A DNA stretch of 64,000 nt, taken from assembly GCA_015680685.1 (NCBI GenBank), contig MNCI01018132.1:44345-108344 (forward strand), read 5' to 3'. Numbering within the stretch: the first letter of the stretch is position 1; each line of letters opens with the position of its first letter. Shown one piece after another: positions 34,990 through 47,560 of this stretch. The notes below the pieces were generated by a model. That model was not told where the DNA came from and did not search any database. It worked only from the letters and a program-made list of their open reading frames with translations. The position numbers and the translations under genes are program-made. This DNA is from Gnetum montanum (taxonomy: Eukaryota > Streptophyta > Gnetopsida > Gnetales > Gnetaceae).

Positions 34990-35830
34990 ATATGATTATC
35001 ATTCATGGATCTCATGTCTTTAAAAGCATCAGGTATTACAAAATTATATGGATTAGACTAATATTAAGAATAAGCCTACTTTTCTTTCTAAGCTTTGTTC
35101 ATGATGATCACCTCTTTTACCTACTCCTCTTGCTATCACAAATTCTTGAGGGGCTACTTGTTGGTTTTAAAAGGAAGCAATTTCTCTTAGTTATCTATAT
35201 CTTATTGATAAATGATTTTTTGGATAATTTTTGATAATTTGTATCATTTTTTTATTAAAGTTATAATTTTTTTCACCACTATTTATAGTTGGATGCTTTG
35301 GTACAAAGTATTTTTCATGTTCTATGTTGGAATAATGAATTGAAACTTTTGTATTATAAGTTGCATGTTCCATTTTAACTTTTGTAGAACTCCTTGATCA
35401 TTGTAAATCACTATAAGTTTTGATACAACTAGAAATTAGAATAATTTTTGATGTCTACTTTCAAGTGAATATGGAAGCTTTCTACTATGCCTAAAATTCA
35501 ACATTTTCTTTGGTGTCTCCTTCATGAGGGTTTAAATATTATCAAACACCTTAAACTTCTAAGGCTTCATAATCTTGTTTGCCCTCTTTGTGGAGCTACA
35601 AATTATTTTGTTCATGTTTTTTGACAATGTACTTTTTCTTGGGATACTTGGATCTAGACATGTAAAGTTATTCGAAATTGTCAGCTATCTCAAGATGATG
35701 GTTTTTAATGGTTTTTTTCCTATTACTTTCATGAATTTTATATTTCTTTAGAATGTTATTAGGCCTATTGTTCTCTTTCATATTTAGAAGCATAGATGTA
35801 ATATCACTTTTAAAAAAATATAATCATAAA
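34990..35830 (+). pseudogene. LINE (L1-type) 3' end with reverse-transcriptase zinc-binding domain
   Basis: From 35470 the plus strand reads VWKLSTMPKIQHFLWCLLHEG-like sequence, then CPLCGATNYFVHVF-x-QC and FSWDTW. This is the zf-RVT domain (WKxxxPxKIxxFxW, CPxC, HxxxxC, W) found after RT in plant LINEs. Stops: TGA after VF, TAG after TWI. Upstream to about 34990 is decayed sequence in the same direction with no RT motif visible; the RT would lie in or beyond the gap. No poly(A) tail identified. Confidence 0.75.
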
Positions 35831-36349
35831 ATATTTATCATTTGACTATTGTAGAGAAATTGCACATCTTTAGTCTTACCAATTTCAAAATTAAACTCTA
35901 TCAATGCTAGTCCAAAGCCTATATACAAAAGGAGGAGGATTTCTATGATTTTTCTTCTTACAATCTAAAAACATATTAGTTTTGAATCTTCTTTGGATTC
36001 ATCATTAGTGGTATTGAATAATAAGAATGGAAGAGATTATTTATATGTTTCATTAGAAAAGTTGGACATGCTTATTAATAAATTTATTATTATTATTATT
36101 CTTAAAAGGATCAAATAAATGTTTATTTATTTATTTATTTTATATAATTATTATAGAATTTAATAATTTATTTACTATTATTATTATGAAAGAGTGTTGT
36201 AATTTATAATAAAGAACTATTTATAAAGAATTTAATGGCATAAAATAGTGGATATTAATTAACTTGTTAACAATTATCATTATTACTAATATAAATTGAA
36301 AAGTTAATAAGTTGGATAATGGTGAAGATTGAACTCAGGACCCCTAAAA
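35831..36349. repeat. AT-rich spacer with ATTT/ATT microsatellites
   Basis: TTATTATTATTATTATT near 36085 and (ATTT)n near 36120-36140. No gene. Confidence 0.7.
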
Positions 36350-37700
36350 AAATGGTTAACTTATTTTCTATAATGCATGATTTTGGTTATGAGAGGCCAT
36401 CATCCTTCATTAATCTCTAATCCTCCATATTTATTAACATTATTAGGATGTAGCTTAATCTCTATGGATTCTCTAATTTTTCTCTCTAGATAATTTTCTA
36501 TCTTAGTTGAGGCTTTCCATTTTTCTAGTTGTCATATGTGTTTAGTTTCATTTGTTAAGTAATTATTAACATGTTCTACTAAAGAAGATTTCTAAATTTT
36601 CTTGTTTTTTATGTCTCTTTCATGTTTTTTAGTGTATTAAGAATTCTTATTCCACTTTCTCCAATGTATACTTTCCCACAAGAGCATTCTAGTTAATAAC
36701 CACTTTTGCAATCAAGGCTCTCTAATCTATCTTTATTAGGAAGACACTAATCATTAATTTTATTAATAGGTTAAAATATAGCTTTACTAGTTTCTTTTCT
36801 AAATAATCTTTCTAGTTTATCAAAAATACCTATATAGTATTGTAGTATTGCAAGATAAGCTTTATAATTTTCTTCATTCATAATTGAATCTTCATTTGTT
36901 TCTTTATCATGAATATTTTTTATGAGAGGTATTCTTCTTTTAGGAAGCCAAGTGTTAATGCTATCATTCTAAGCCTTTTCAATGATTCTTGAGTTATAGC
37001 CATTCATTTGAAAGACATGATTAAGCTATTTAAATTATTCTTTGAAGGTTTTCATGTTACAAACTATATAGACTCTAAACATTAAGGTTCTTAAAACTGC
37101 TATTTTCTAACTAAATAGATGGTTAAAATTAGCATCTAAATATCTATCTATGGAGTTTTCTTTTTGTAGACTCCATAAGAGCTTGTCAATTTATTATTAT
37201 CATCTAAGGTGTTGGCAACATTAAAATCTAAGAAAGGAACAAAGTTATTATGTTCTTTCTTAATAGTAAATTAAATACTACAATCAATGCTATTTAGATA
37301 TGCATGAGATTTTTTTCCCCTCTCCATTGTATTGCAAAATATATTCTACATCATCAAAATATCTAATCCAATGCTTTTCCTTTAACACGTATGAATTTAA
37401 AGCACTATGTTCAAAGTCTTACATGTATAAATTAGCTACAATAGAAGAAAGAGGTGATCCCATTAGAACTCCTTGCAGTTGCTTATATTATACATTATTA
37501 TATCTAAAATACATGGTTTCTAAATATAGCTTGACAAGATTAGCTATTTCCTTATTAACTTTTTACTAATGACTCTAAAGGCTTCTTTTAGTGGAATCAT
37601 GATAAATAGATATACAACATCAAAGCTCACAAGGATATCTTTTTAGCTATAAAACCTTTGATTTATTTAGCTATAAGAACTTTGCTATAAAACCTTTCCA
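36350..37700 (-). mobile_element. Penelope-like element with GIY-YIG endonuclease, decayed
   Basis: Minus strand, right to left. LVSFDVVYLFIMIPLKEA (about 37570-37630) is RT motif A. GVLMGSPLSSIVANLYM (37434-37492) is the Penelope motif xxGxxMGSPLSPxxA. HWIRYFDDVEYI (about 37345-37380) is motif C with FDD. An NFVPFLDFNVAN-like segment and RYLDANFNH follow. Then come ECSCGKVYIGESGIR (about 36645-36690), the GIY-YIG nuclease (YIG present, preceded by the CxC of this family), and HPNNVNKYGGLEIN (36400-36450), the conserved C-terminal block. There are many stops and shifts. These proteins reverse-transcribe at a nicked or telomeric end. GIY-YIG-bearing Penelope elements in plants are known from conifers (Dryad). 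The N-terminal limit is uncertain. Confidence 0.85.
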
Positions 37701-38727
37701 AATCTCATGGATGATTTCTTTTTTATATTTTGCAAATACTAGGGCATTATCCAAATGCAATGCCTAGTAGTCATGGGGCTTGGTTGCTATTAAATGGATA
37801 AGGACTTATTAGGATAACAAATATCTAGCTCTTCATAGAGGTGAATAATGAAAAAAACCTTAGGTAGCTAACTGCATTTTTTTGGAACAATGCTAGGATG
37901 ATGATTATGATGATCCCAAGCTTCAAATATTTAGTTAGAGATTAATCATTTGATTCATCTTTTGCAGCCTTAGTTAAAATCTATGAGTAATAGAGACTCT
38001 AACACAAGTAATCTTATTTAGCAAATTTCTCTATAAGGGAGTTCTTATTTTTAATTCTAATTATCATCTACTTCATTTGATTTTTTCTTCATTATATTGG
38101 TACTACTAATTATAGTTGATCTTTAGTGAGAAGTGAATTCTTGAAAGATGCTTTCTTTTGTTATTGGTTTGATTATAAGGATGAAATCTTGAGTGGGCAT
38201 TCCCTAATTTATTAGGTCTTTTCTTTCTTATTATTTATATCTATTTTGTTATATGCTACTTGTGTATTTTTTATCCTTTCTATCTATTTTGTTAGATGCT
38301 ACATGTATATTTAATACTCTATTTTGATTAAGAAAACTTCTTTTAGGGTTTGCTACCCCCATAATTATCATTCATCTAGCATAGTCTCATTTATTGCTTT
38401 ATGTTAAAGCTTAATTTTCTTTGAATTTTCTTTTCATTACATATTTTGTTTAGGGCTTATTTTATTTTTCCTTAAAAAATTCACAAAACCATGAACATAA
38501 GAAAAAATCATAAAAATCCTAAAAAACCCTTAAAAAATTAGAAAACTATAAAAACTACAAATATATAAAACTCAAAAATCATGAACATCAATAGCCCATA
38601 CTATAGCTAATAGTACATATAGTAATCATCAAAGTACATTCAATTAATAACAATCCATAATACCGTCAAAGATAGAAAAGTTTTCAAAAAATAAAATCCA
38701 TCCCTAATACATAATCATAGCATTTGG
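37701..38727. other. no gene recognised
   Basis: AT-rich. 37701-38000 may hold the decayed N-terminal part of the Penelope-like ORF. 38240-38330 contains two copies of TTTTGTTATATGCTAC / TTTTGTTAGATGCTAC. Confidence 0.5.
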
Positions 38728-41700
38728 TCATTTATCTTCGTTACTTGGAGCATCATCATGGGATGGGAAAATCTTTCCCACCATTTTTGCATCCTCTTAA
38801 TCCTTCTCCCCACTGTTAGAACCTCCTAGAGCATCCTTAGCTACAAAAATAAATAAAAATAAAATAAAAAACATGAAAACATAAGATCCATAAAAATGCT
38901 AACTATAAGGAAAAATAAAAAACTGAAAATTGTTAAGATTGACTAAAAAAAATAATATAAAATTATAACTAAATAAAACATGTCCTTTGCCTATAGCTAT
39001 GCTACTAGGTCTCATTTTGCATTCATCATCTTCTACTATAGGTCCTATTCTAGAAACCTTGAAGTCAAAAAACTCAATTAACTGCTCCATAATCTCCTAT
39101 GGTGAAAGGAATGGATAGTCTAAACACTTTATAAGAATTTTTGAAATCTCACAAAAAGAAAAATCATCCATGCTAGGCTCCATGTTTGTCTTACTCTCCT
39201 TTCTTATTTTAGGTCCTAGAGCTTCCATCTTCTTTTTCTTACTCTTTACATGTACACATTCTTCAAAGGCTTCTAAAGCATCACTAACACCCATTTTGCT
39301 AATAAACATATTTGTTATTATTCTAATAACACTTTTATCCTTGATTTGCTAATCAAGTACTAAACTTTTCTGTTTGTAGATCAATTTATTTCTTCTATGC
39401 TACTCACCTTACTTTTTTTCATGTAGCATAACAATTTCACAATCTTTTGTTCATTAAATGCATGCTTTCAATTTTACATTGTTACTTTTTTTGAGCTGCA
39501 ACTAGAGCAACCCAAGAATATCTTAAACATAAATAAGAAGAAGCCTTGGGATTACACCTCACCATATTACTCCCATGAAGACCTGATTCTAAATTAGCCA
39601 CTTCATCCTACAAAAATTGGATTTTTGAGATTAAATTTTCTTACTTCTTCCTTATGAAAAATAACTCTATAGTAAGTTCCATCTTTAAATTAGAATGCTA
39701 TATTGCAAGAGAGATAATCTTTTTTTCATATTGAAAGATAACATCCATCCTCTCCTTCATCTCAAGTGCATCATGCAAAAGAAGTTGCAAAGTAGGATTA
39801 ACAATTTAAACCTTATCTCTATTTGCTATAACTTGAACATATCTAAAAATACATTCATCTATCATTTAGAAATTTCTATCTACTAACTTAGAAAAGAGAA
39901 CATACAAGATGGAGAAAAATAAGAAACATAAAATTTTTTAAATTCATTGATAAACTTAGAAAAAAAACTAACTTATCTTTACCACTAATGGTCTTTACCT
40001 TCTTTATGATAATATCTATGATGCCCCTAATTGAATCTTCCTTGTTAATATTTTCTCACATTAATCTCATGATAACTAAATGTTTTTTTTAACAAATAAA
40101 CACACACAAACACACAGACATACAAGAAACAGACAAAAAATTTCAAAAATTAATAAAATAATAAATATTCAAAATCACAAACAAGCCTAACCTAACAAAA
40201 TAATAAAAATCCTAAGAATCACTAACTTATAATAAGAGAAGGCTCCTTTCTATAGATTTTTTTCTAAGTGTTTCATGTTAGTAGTGTTAGGAATCTCCTT
40301 CTCTTGAGGTTGTAGCCTAATGATCCTAGAAGAGGAAGGCATCATGTCCATGTTAATGCCATCCACGTTATGATCTATCAAACCAAATAATTAGTCTCCT
40401 CCTAGAAAATCTAATGAATCTTTTAACAAAGAACAAAAATCTTATCTTCATCTTTCAAATCATGGTTTAGTACTTTTCCAAAAATATTTTGCACCAAGGC
40501 ATCATTCTCCTCTCTTTTAGATACCTCTACTTCTTGCTAGGTCCATCATTCTTCCTCTTCCTCATCTTTCTTTTTTTTCTCATGCATATTCTTTCCTCTT
40601 CCTCTTGGACACTTATTTCTTGCTATTCTCTCTTCTTTTCTATTACCTTGACCTTTGCTTTCTCTCTTCTTTTCCTTTGGCCTTCATTATGGCTATAAAA
40701 CCATCAACAAAGAAATAAAAATTAGTAATTGTTTAACATAAGTGATAAATAATATAAAAGATAAACTAACACAAAATACTAAAATAAAAAATAATATATA
40801 AATAAGATAAAATATTATTCTATTTTATCCAATTTCTTTAAAACTTTAGATGCCTTCACCTCCAACTCTTCTTTCTATCCCATCATATTACAACAAAAGA
40901 CATCTAGTTTTGCAATATATTGGCATATTCATTTCTCTCAAAATCTTCTTTGCTAATCCAATCTCATGCCCTCTTCCATGTGTTTTCATCATTCTTATAA
41001 TTTCTAGCTTCATTTGGACTCTCATTTCATACTCAAACTCCTCCAAAATACATAGTTTTTTTTTCATTGGAAAAATTGCTAAATATAGCTATGTTGACAC
41101 ATCCCTATTGATGCAGCTAAATGCATTGACATATCCTTGTTGGTGCATCCATGTTGATGTAGTAAAAAAAAATATAAATATGCATTGAGACAGCCATTTT
41201 TTCACATTTTCCTTCCAATGCAAGAGGTATTTCTACCATTTTTCAAGTCCAAAGACCTTCCAAGCACACAATTTACTAATTGCTTGCCTAATTTACCTCA
41301 TTCTTTGATCACCTAGCTACTGAAGGTAAGCTTTTTGTCATGGGGGCCACAAATCTTTGGTTTATGACAGAAAAGTTTTTAGAGTTTTTATAGCTCCCCA
41401 AGGTTTAACCATTAAAATAATAATAAAATCTTATTCCAAACCAATTTAAGCCTCACAAAAAACCTCTAGTAGTCAATGAATAAAATAATAATAATATAAT
41501 GAACCTACCAAGATCACAAATGAATCTAAGTGTAAGCTAACCCAATAAGAAAGGTATAAAAAATGAACTAAAGGTTATATACTAAAATGCTAATCGATGG
41601 TTACATTTATGATCATAGATGGTACCAAAGAGAGGAGAACTAGTGAGAGGACCTTCCCAACCAATGGAGAAGTAGCCAAGAGGAGGAAAGGACTAGCAAT

Positions 41701-43235
41701 AGCAACAAAAGCCCCAAGAATAAGAGGCTGAAGAAACACATGTAATGGAACCTATTTGAGAGGATCTTAAAGTTGAATCAATTTGATAGATTCCCACTAC
41801 TAAAACTAGCTAATCAAGGCAAGATGAGGTACCAAGGCTGAGACTCAATTTTAAGGTTATATTAACAAAGGTCTACCTTGAAAAGAGATGGTCTCCTAAT
41901 CAAAATTTGAAATCTTATCATTTCCCTCAAATGTCAGTCTAGTGTTAAGAAAATAGAACTAGTTCCTTAGCATGTCCTAGTTCTAATGCAAGATTATCTT
42001 CCTACCTTGGACTCAAAAGAAAAAAAGCCATTGTTGGCTCAAATAATAACTCACCACAATAACTACATCCATGGGTGAAATGTTAGAACATCTCAGTGTG
42101 AATAGATGAGTTAACACCACCTTCTTAAGCTTAGGAAGGTATTACCTTCAAAGTCCAGTTAAACATGACTTGTGGGGGTGTTATGTACATTGGCTTATAA
42201 CTTATGCTCTAAAAATTTTCCTAGTTGAAAGTACACAACCTTTAAGGTCTTGATTTTACTTGTAGAGGTAATGCATAGATAGGTTAGACATAAAATCAAT
42301 GCCATAAATAGTAGACCATACTAAAATCTAGGCATGATAGTTAGAAAAATAAACATTGTGAACTTACCATATGATACTAAAAAAATCCAAGAGCTCTTTA
42401 GCTATTTCTCTATCAAACCCAAATCAAGTCTCCTATGAAGCACATGCATCAATCCTACCTACTACATGGTACCATACCACCAATGCTCTTAAGCCCTAAT
42501 CATCTCATCAAGAAATCATACACTGATGGCCAAATGCTAGCTTTGTTAAAGATTCATCTCATATAAATGCCCCTCTAGCATCTCTAAGTAGGTATTCTTC
42601 CTATTAAGATCCTCCAATTTGCACATGTAAGAGGTACAAAATTAACATTAGTGATGCAAAGATCATACAAAAAACTATACTAAGAGGAAAGTAAGTAAGA
42701 TCATGTCAACTTACTTAAACATCCTAATGAGCATGTGTGCAAGAAAAAATAAATTCTGAAGCCTCTTAGTCTCTAAAGGTAATGTTGAGTACACATTAAA
42801 CTACTTTCAAGGATGTTTCCTTCATAAACAATCCAAATCCCTCCATAGGAACTCCCTTGAATAGTCATAATCATAAACAAAAGTGATGATGTCCTTCATC
42901 TTCTACTCTAGGAAATTGAACAACCTCACATAAGACTTAGGGTAGATATGCTCTAAGGCATGGGAGATCATCCTAAGAGGTATCAGGATCGAAATTAACA
43001 CATGAAAGTGATCAATGAAAAACTCTAGAAACTACCTAGTCTTTGGTTGTGTGCACATTTGCATAGGATAGAGCAAATGATCATTGATAATTGGTAATAT
43101 CTTTAGCTTACCAAGCTTCATGATCATGAGACCTAAATGATAGATCAAGAAAAACATGGGATTTATGATTAAAAGCCTCAAAATCAAGTCACTCTTGCAA
43201 CCATAAAATGCAACAAAACTAAAAGTTAGCATTTT
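38728..43235 (-). pseudogene. diverged copy of the antisense-gene family, outside a recognisable Tat element
   Basis: Minus-strand blocks match the Tat-3 gene (51873-56079) in order. FLEFFIDHFHVLI and EHIYPKSYVRLFNFL (42900-43040) match FLKFLLQHFSVII and ETLFPGTYHGILRFL. An acidic stretch followed by LDFLGGD-x-LFGLIDHNVDG (40300-40640) matches the acid exon and LDAGEFDDIFDSMS. EDSIRGIIDIIIKKVKTISG (about 39985-40050), ending at a GTAA donor, matches GVVDDMIYHLKQVDLEVG. A coiled-coil-like exon lies at 39500-39800. SKMGVSDALEAFEECV (about 39240-39300) matches THEAFLDAVSAFEAYN. The acidic last exon ends at TGA (38728-38730). Stops and shifts are frequent. No Tat gag or pol flanks it. Function unknown; exon limits approximate. 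Confidence 0.6.
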
Positions 43236-43459
43236 TGAGGTAAAATATAAAAATAAAAACACAAAATATAAAATATAAATACAAACATATGCATACCTTA
43301 AGTCATGATAGGAAAACTAACTAGCTGTGGTATCTAGATAATCACTCGTAGATTGCAGTTCATTATCTTCCCACCTGGACTAGTATTAGCTTTGTCACAT
43401 ATGGTTTAGTCCAGGGTGAGGTGTATGATGTGTTCCTACACTAATGCTACTCTTGGGTA
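43236..43459. other. spacer with a short dyad
   Basis: Contains CCTGGACTA...TAGTCCAGG, a 9-bp inverted repeat, at about 43375-43421. No gene. It may be the upstream part of the gene copy on its left. Confidence 0.5.
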
Positions 43460-44017
43460 TGATGAGAAATAATATTAACTAAGCTAGGAGAGAGAGGGTG
43501 AGAGATAATCTAAACTAGCCTTACTACGATGAGCATCTGTTCCTTAATCATCTGTACACATCTTGAACCTTGTGCACAACTACCACTGGGATTACCAAGC
43601 ACATGGCTGAAGTATGCTACTAGGTTACCAAGTAGTCACACTTAAATGCTCGTGATTAAGTTGTACTCATTCCGCGTTACTAGGAGATAAAGGTAGAGAG
43701 ATATTAACTATGAAAGAATTAAATAACAATAACAATTAAATGATTAAGCTAAGTGGATACTACAATGATGAAGTAATCTTGATCTTTATTTTCAATCATG
43801 TGTGTGTCCAAGTACGTCACACTCGAATAAAGATGCTGTACAATTACAATCATCACACTACAGGCATGCACTGGGAGAAAGGTTTGAGAGGAAAATTGAT
43901 AAAAAGTTCCTACCTTAACACTAAAACTTAGAACTAAAAAATTAGCACACCTTTCCAAGTCTTCCTGCCTCTTATTTATAGATGAGGAGACAGGCTCCGA
44001 TATCATGTATGCGATAT
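43460..44017 (-). repeat. Ath-3 LTR, left part (split by Tat-3)
   Basis: Starts TGATGA and continues at 62304-62349 to TCATCA, about 600 bp once Tat-3 and one GATAT are removed. It has a minus-strand TATA box (43973-43980). Relationship to the Ath-2 LTR rests on the shared TATA-box neighbourhood (CGATATCG, CTATAAATAAGAGG) and TTGGTAACCTAG plus TTGGTAATCCCA blocks. The adjacent polypurine tract at 62350 makes it a 3' LTR. Confidence 0.75.
44013..44017. repeat. target-site duplication of Tat-3, left copy
   Basis: GATAT, identical to 62304-62308. Confidence 0.93.
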
Positions 44018-45778
44018 TGTAGTGACCAAAAACGTCAGTGGATGGAAACACCAAGAGGTTGTTGGGTGAATAGTTTTAACCCTAGATCTATGCAAGGGCC
44101 ATGCTATATAAAAATAGAAATGGGGAACCTTGAATGGTTTGGTCGATCAGACAGGGACTTAGTCGGTGTAACTTAACCATTCATAAACATGTAATGCATA
44201 AGTGATGTTTGTAACACAATATAATAATTATTAAATGCAATGAATCAAAAGTGATGTAAAATGCAATGATAATGAGTAGGAATGTAAAGAAAACTAGAGT
44301 TAGAAAATGCACTACCTCAAGATTGTAGCTTTACTTTGTTGAGATGGATACAATTGGTTGCACGACACTAGGAAGCATAGAGACCCCAAAGGTAACTAGA
44401 ACGTTCAAAGTAGGCCAACTATGTTCTTGAACGTGGACTTAAAAGCCAACAATGTAAAGTGCTACAAAGCCAGGATATTTTTTGATTTTCCAATCCTTAG
44501 AATTGCTAATTTTCCAACTTTCCAAGAGAATTCTAAATTTTCCAACCACTAAAATTTGCCAACCCTTTGAGCATTGCTCGTCGGGGTATTTATAGGGTCA
44601 GGAGCACATGAGAAAAATGGCCTAGAAGCCATCTGTCCTAGACCCACAAGATGCTGATGTGCCCATCTTGCATGAACATGCAAAGCTGGTCATGAACTTG
44701 TCATGCTGCAATTACATTGTTGAAACTGGAGATGCTGGAATCAAATATGCCAATAATGCAGACAAGCAATTAGGTGCACTAAATTAGCATAGTTTCTTAC
44801 TATGCGTGCTACGCTATATAGCATAGAATGTTGGTGTAGCGTAGCTACTTGCTACGCTATGTAGTGTAGCACATCGTAGCCACTAGTTTAATAATGAAAT
44901 TTCCATTGAATTCAATTGCATTTTTTGGAAGCCCCAACACACGTCAGGTCAAATTTTGTAGCACTTTGTTTGATTTGCATCTTTGCTATGCTACGCTATG
45001 CTACATAGCATAGCAGCTGGCTTCATTTGTGACCCATTTTGAAATTGAAAATGCTTGCTTGGAGCTTTGATTATGCCAACAACTTTAGCTTTCACCATTT
45101 GTGAAGGGAAGCCTTTGATCTTGCTCAACTTGCATTTGAGATGCTCATTGCTACTTTCAAATCGTTTCTACGCTATGCTACACTATGTAGCATAGCAGAG
45201 AGTAGTAGTTAGTGTATCCTACTTTTTTCTCAATTCACCAATTTCTAGTAAGAGATTTTTTTCAAAGGACTTGAATTCAAACAAGGCAACTGGTTTTGAA
45301 GGTTAGAGTGCTTGTCAAGTGCAATTGGAATCACTAGGTAAGCTAGGCCTTCCTGTTTTGCCTTTGCTACGCTGTGCTACGCTACGTAGCATAGCATAGC
45401 ATAACACTTTGTTTTGTAATAGTTTGGTTGCCTAAGCAACTGTCTTCTAAGACCTGCTACACTACATAGCGTAGCGTAGTGTAGCAAACTTCCTCACTAG
45501 AAAACTTGCTAAACTATTTTGCACATCTTGAGCACCATCGACAAATCTTAGCATGATTTCTGAGTAAACCATCAGTCGGATGAATTGTCCAGGTGGGCAG
45601 GCTAGAGAGTCCATTGGGCCTGTTAGCACTGGAGATAGAAAATTTGCCAGACTAGATAGTGTAAACTCAAAGCATCCATTTCCTACCAAATTGCCATGGC
45701 GCTACACTTATGGAAGTCTCTTACGTAAATTCCAAGACCCTGGTGAAGCAAGAGGGTCTTGAAATTTTGGGTGTTTCA
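44018..45778 (-). repeat. Tat-3 3' LTR
   Basis: 1761 bp. Minus-strand TATA box TATAAATA at 44587-44594. Between 44800 and 45490 it carries clusters of GCTACGCTA/TAGCGTAGC palindromes, for example near 44996-45025, 45366-45400 and 45456-45485. Confidence 0.95.
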
Positions 45779-45795
45779 TTGGCCCCTCTTTGTCA
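45779..45795 (-). promoter_or_regulatory. Tat-3 polypurine tract
   Basis: The minus strand reads GACAAAGAGGGGCCAA directly before the LTR start TGAAACACC. This is the expected place for plus-strand DNA priming. Confidence 0.8.
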
Positions 45796-47139
45796 ACCTC
45801 TGGAGGAAGGACTCAAGAGATGTCGACAAAGAATACAAAACACCGCAAAAGACAAGATGCCAACATCACTCTTTGGTAATCACCAAGATGTTGCATAGCT
45901 ATTCTTGAGAGTGTTGGATTGGCTATGCAGGGAAAGAGGAAAGGTTAAACTGGGGGAAGAAGGTCTAGGAAAATGGTAAAGATGAGACTTAGCGAGGTCC
46001 CTCATCAAAATGCTTGTGAGGGAGTTTTTTGCATGGTCATCTTTGCTTTTGCTAACCTTTGACCTCTCGTCGAAATGCTTAGAAAGGATCACTGTGAAAT
46101 AGCTAATGTGCCATTTTTTTTATGCACATTTTTTTTGCTCAAGCTTTTACTCTTTTATGCTTTTTCTTTTGCTATTCTACCATTTACATTTGCAAACAAC
46201 CTTATCACAGGACAAGTTTTTCTTTCCTAGGATGAGTTTTGTTACATCCACGTGAGGCTTTAACCCACCTACAGATGCTTCCCATGTGGTGAGTTGTGTT
46301 ACGTGCATCATGGACTTTGCAGTTGGGCATATGGGAGGGCTTTACAAGCATTAGGAAAATTCGTAAAAGAGGTGAGAGTGAAAATTATGGGTGTAAGGAA
46401 CAAGGTAAAAGAGGTTAAGGGGAAGGATAGGATGTGAACTCTAAAGTAGCTAAGCTAATTAGGATGACCATCTCAGAATGATGCAGTGTCCTGCTTCCAT
46501 GGAGAAATGTACCTCTGACTGACATCCCTTTGGTACACATCTTGCAAACACAATAGAGAGAAAACCAGAAGAAGCAACAATGATGTAAAACAAAGGCAAG
46601 GGTCTTACTCTCTTTGAATGCTACTAAAATAACAGATGTTGTTGTTGAGCCATTCGATGTTCAAACTAGAAAGGCCAACAATGGTTCTGGCAGCATTTGC
46701 ATGGAGAGGTTAGCATTGAGGTAGCTAGGAATTGTGGTGATGTGAGTGCTCAGGAGTTCCCACCTAAGGCAAACATTATGAAGTTCAGCTTTGAGATGGA
46801 CTACCCAACAACTAAATGTATTTTTGGCTCAAGTGCTGGTAGGGGCTAGAGAATAGCAACACTGTGGCTAGGACTCCAGCAACAGGCGTTGACCAAGGAA
46901 GCTACTACCAGGGTGATGAGCCATGGTGGTGGTCGCTCCGGAAGCTTAGCAAGATGTTAGAGGACATCTTTGGAGAATCAACAAGATGCTAGAGGCAGTG
47001 GTGTTGCACATAATCCCCAGGGTGTTTTCTTAACATTGTGAACTACATTCAGGAACTACAATGCCCCACTCCATGTTGGCATTGTGCACACTTGCTTGTC
47101 TTGTAGTGTCATAGATGCATGCTAAGGTAATGCCATGAA
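45796..47139. other. Tat-3 3' spacer, no gene recognised
   Basis: 1.3 kb between the array at 47140 and the polypurine tract, less AT-rich than its surroundings. 46640-47000 on the plus strand has short open stretches without a motif I recognise. Confidence 0.5.
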
Positions 47140-47560
47140 CCCAGTTTAAGGTCCAGGTAGACCATCTAATGTTCTGGTTTAAGTCCCCAATAGACTGTGG
47201 TGCACTAGTTTAAGGTCCTAGCAGACTACTATGCTAGTTTATTATCATAGAGGATGGTCATTGTGCTAGTTTAAGGTTCTAGCATACTATTGTACTAGTT
47301 TATCATTGTAGAGGATGATGGATAGGCTAGTTTAACATTGTAGCAAACGTGCTTTTCCAGTTTTATGACATGGCAGATAGTCTATGCTAGTTTATAGTCA
47401 TGGCGGACTAACTTTTCTAGTTTTATGTCGTAGCAGACATTTTGTGCTTATTTTACGTCATAGCAGATGATCTGTGCTAGTTTTACATTATAGCAGATGA
47501 TTGCTTACCTTTGCCAGTTTTATGTTGTAGTGGATGTCTGCTTACCTTGCACATGCATCA
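47140..47560. repeat. TAGTTTAAGG array downstream of Tat-3 integrase
   Basis: About ten imperfect units such as CTAGTTTAAGGTCCTAGCAGACTA and GCTAGTTTTACGTCATAGCAGATGA, 35-50 bp apart. Related to arrays at 1550, 51160 and 56230. Confidence 0.8.

Noticed and set aside
34711-35015. Open frames running through the N block
   Set aside because: The bases are unknown, so the frame is an artefact of the gap.
36320-36350. Possible tRNA-like T-arm (TTGAACTCAGGACCCC)
   Set aside because: No acceptor, D or anticodon arm could be paired around it; may be a tRNA-derived remnant but not a gene.
46640-47000. Possible plus-strand coding region near the 3' end of Tat-3
   Set aside because: Short open stretches only, no recognisable motif and no counterpart available in the window for comparison.
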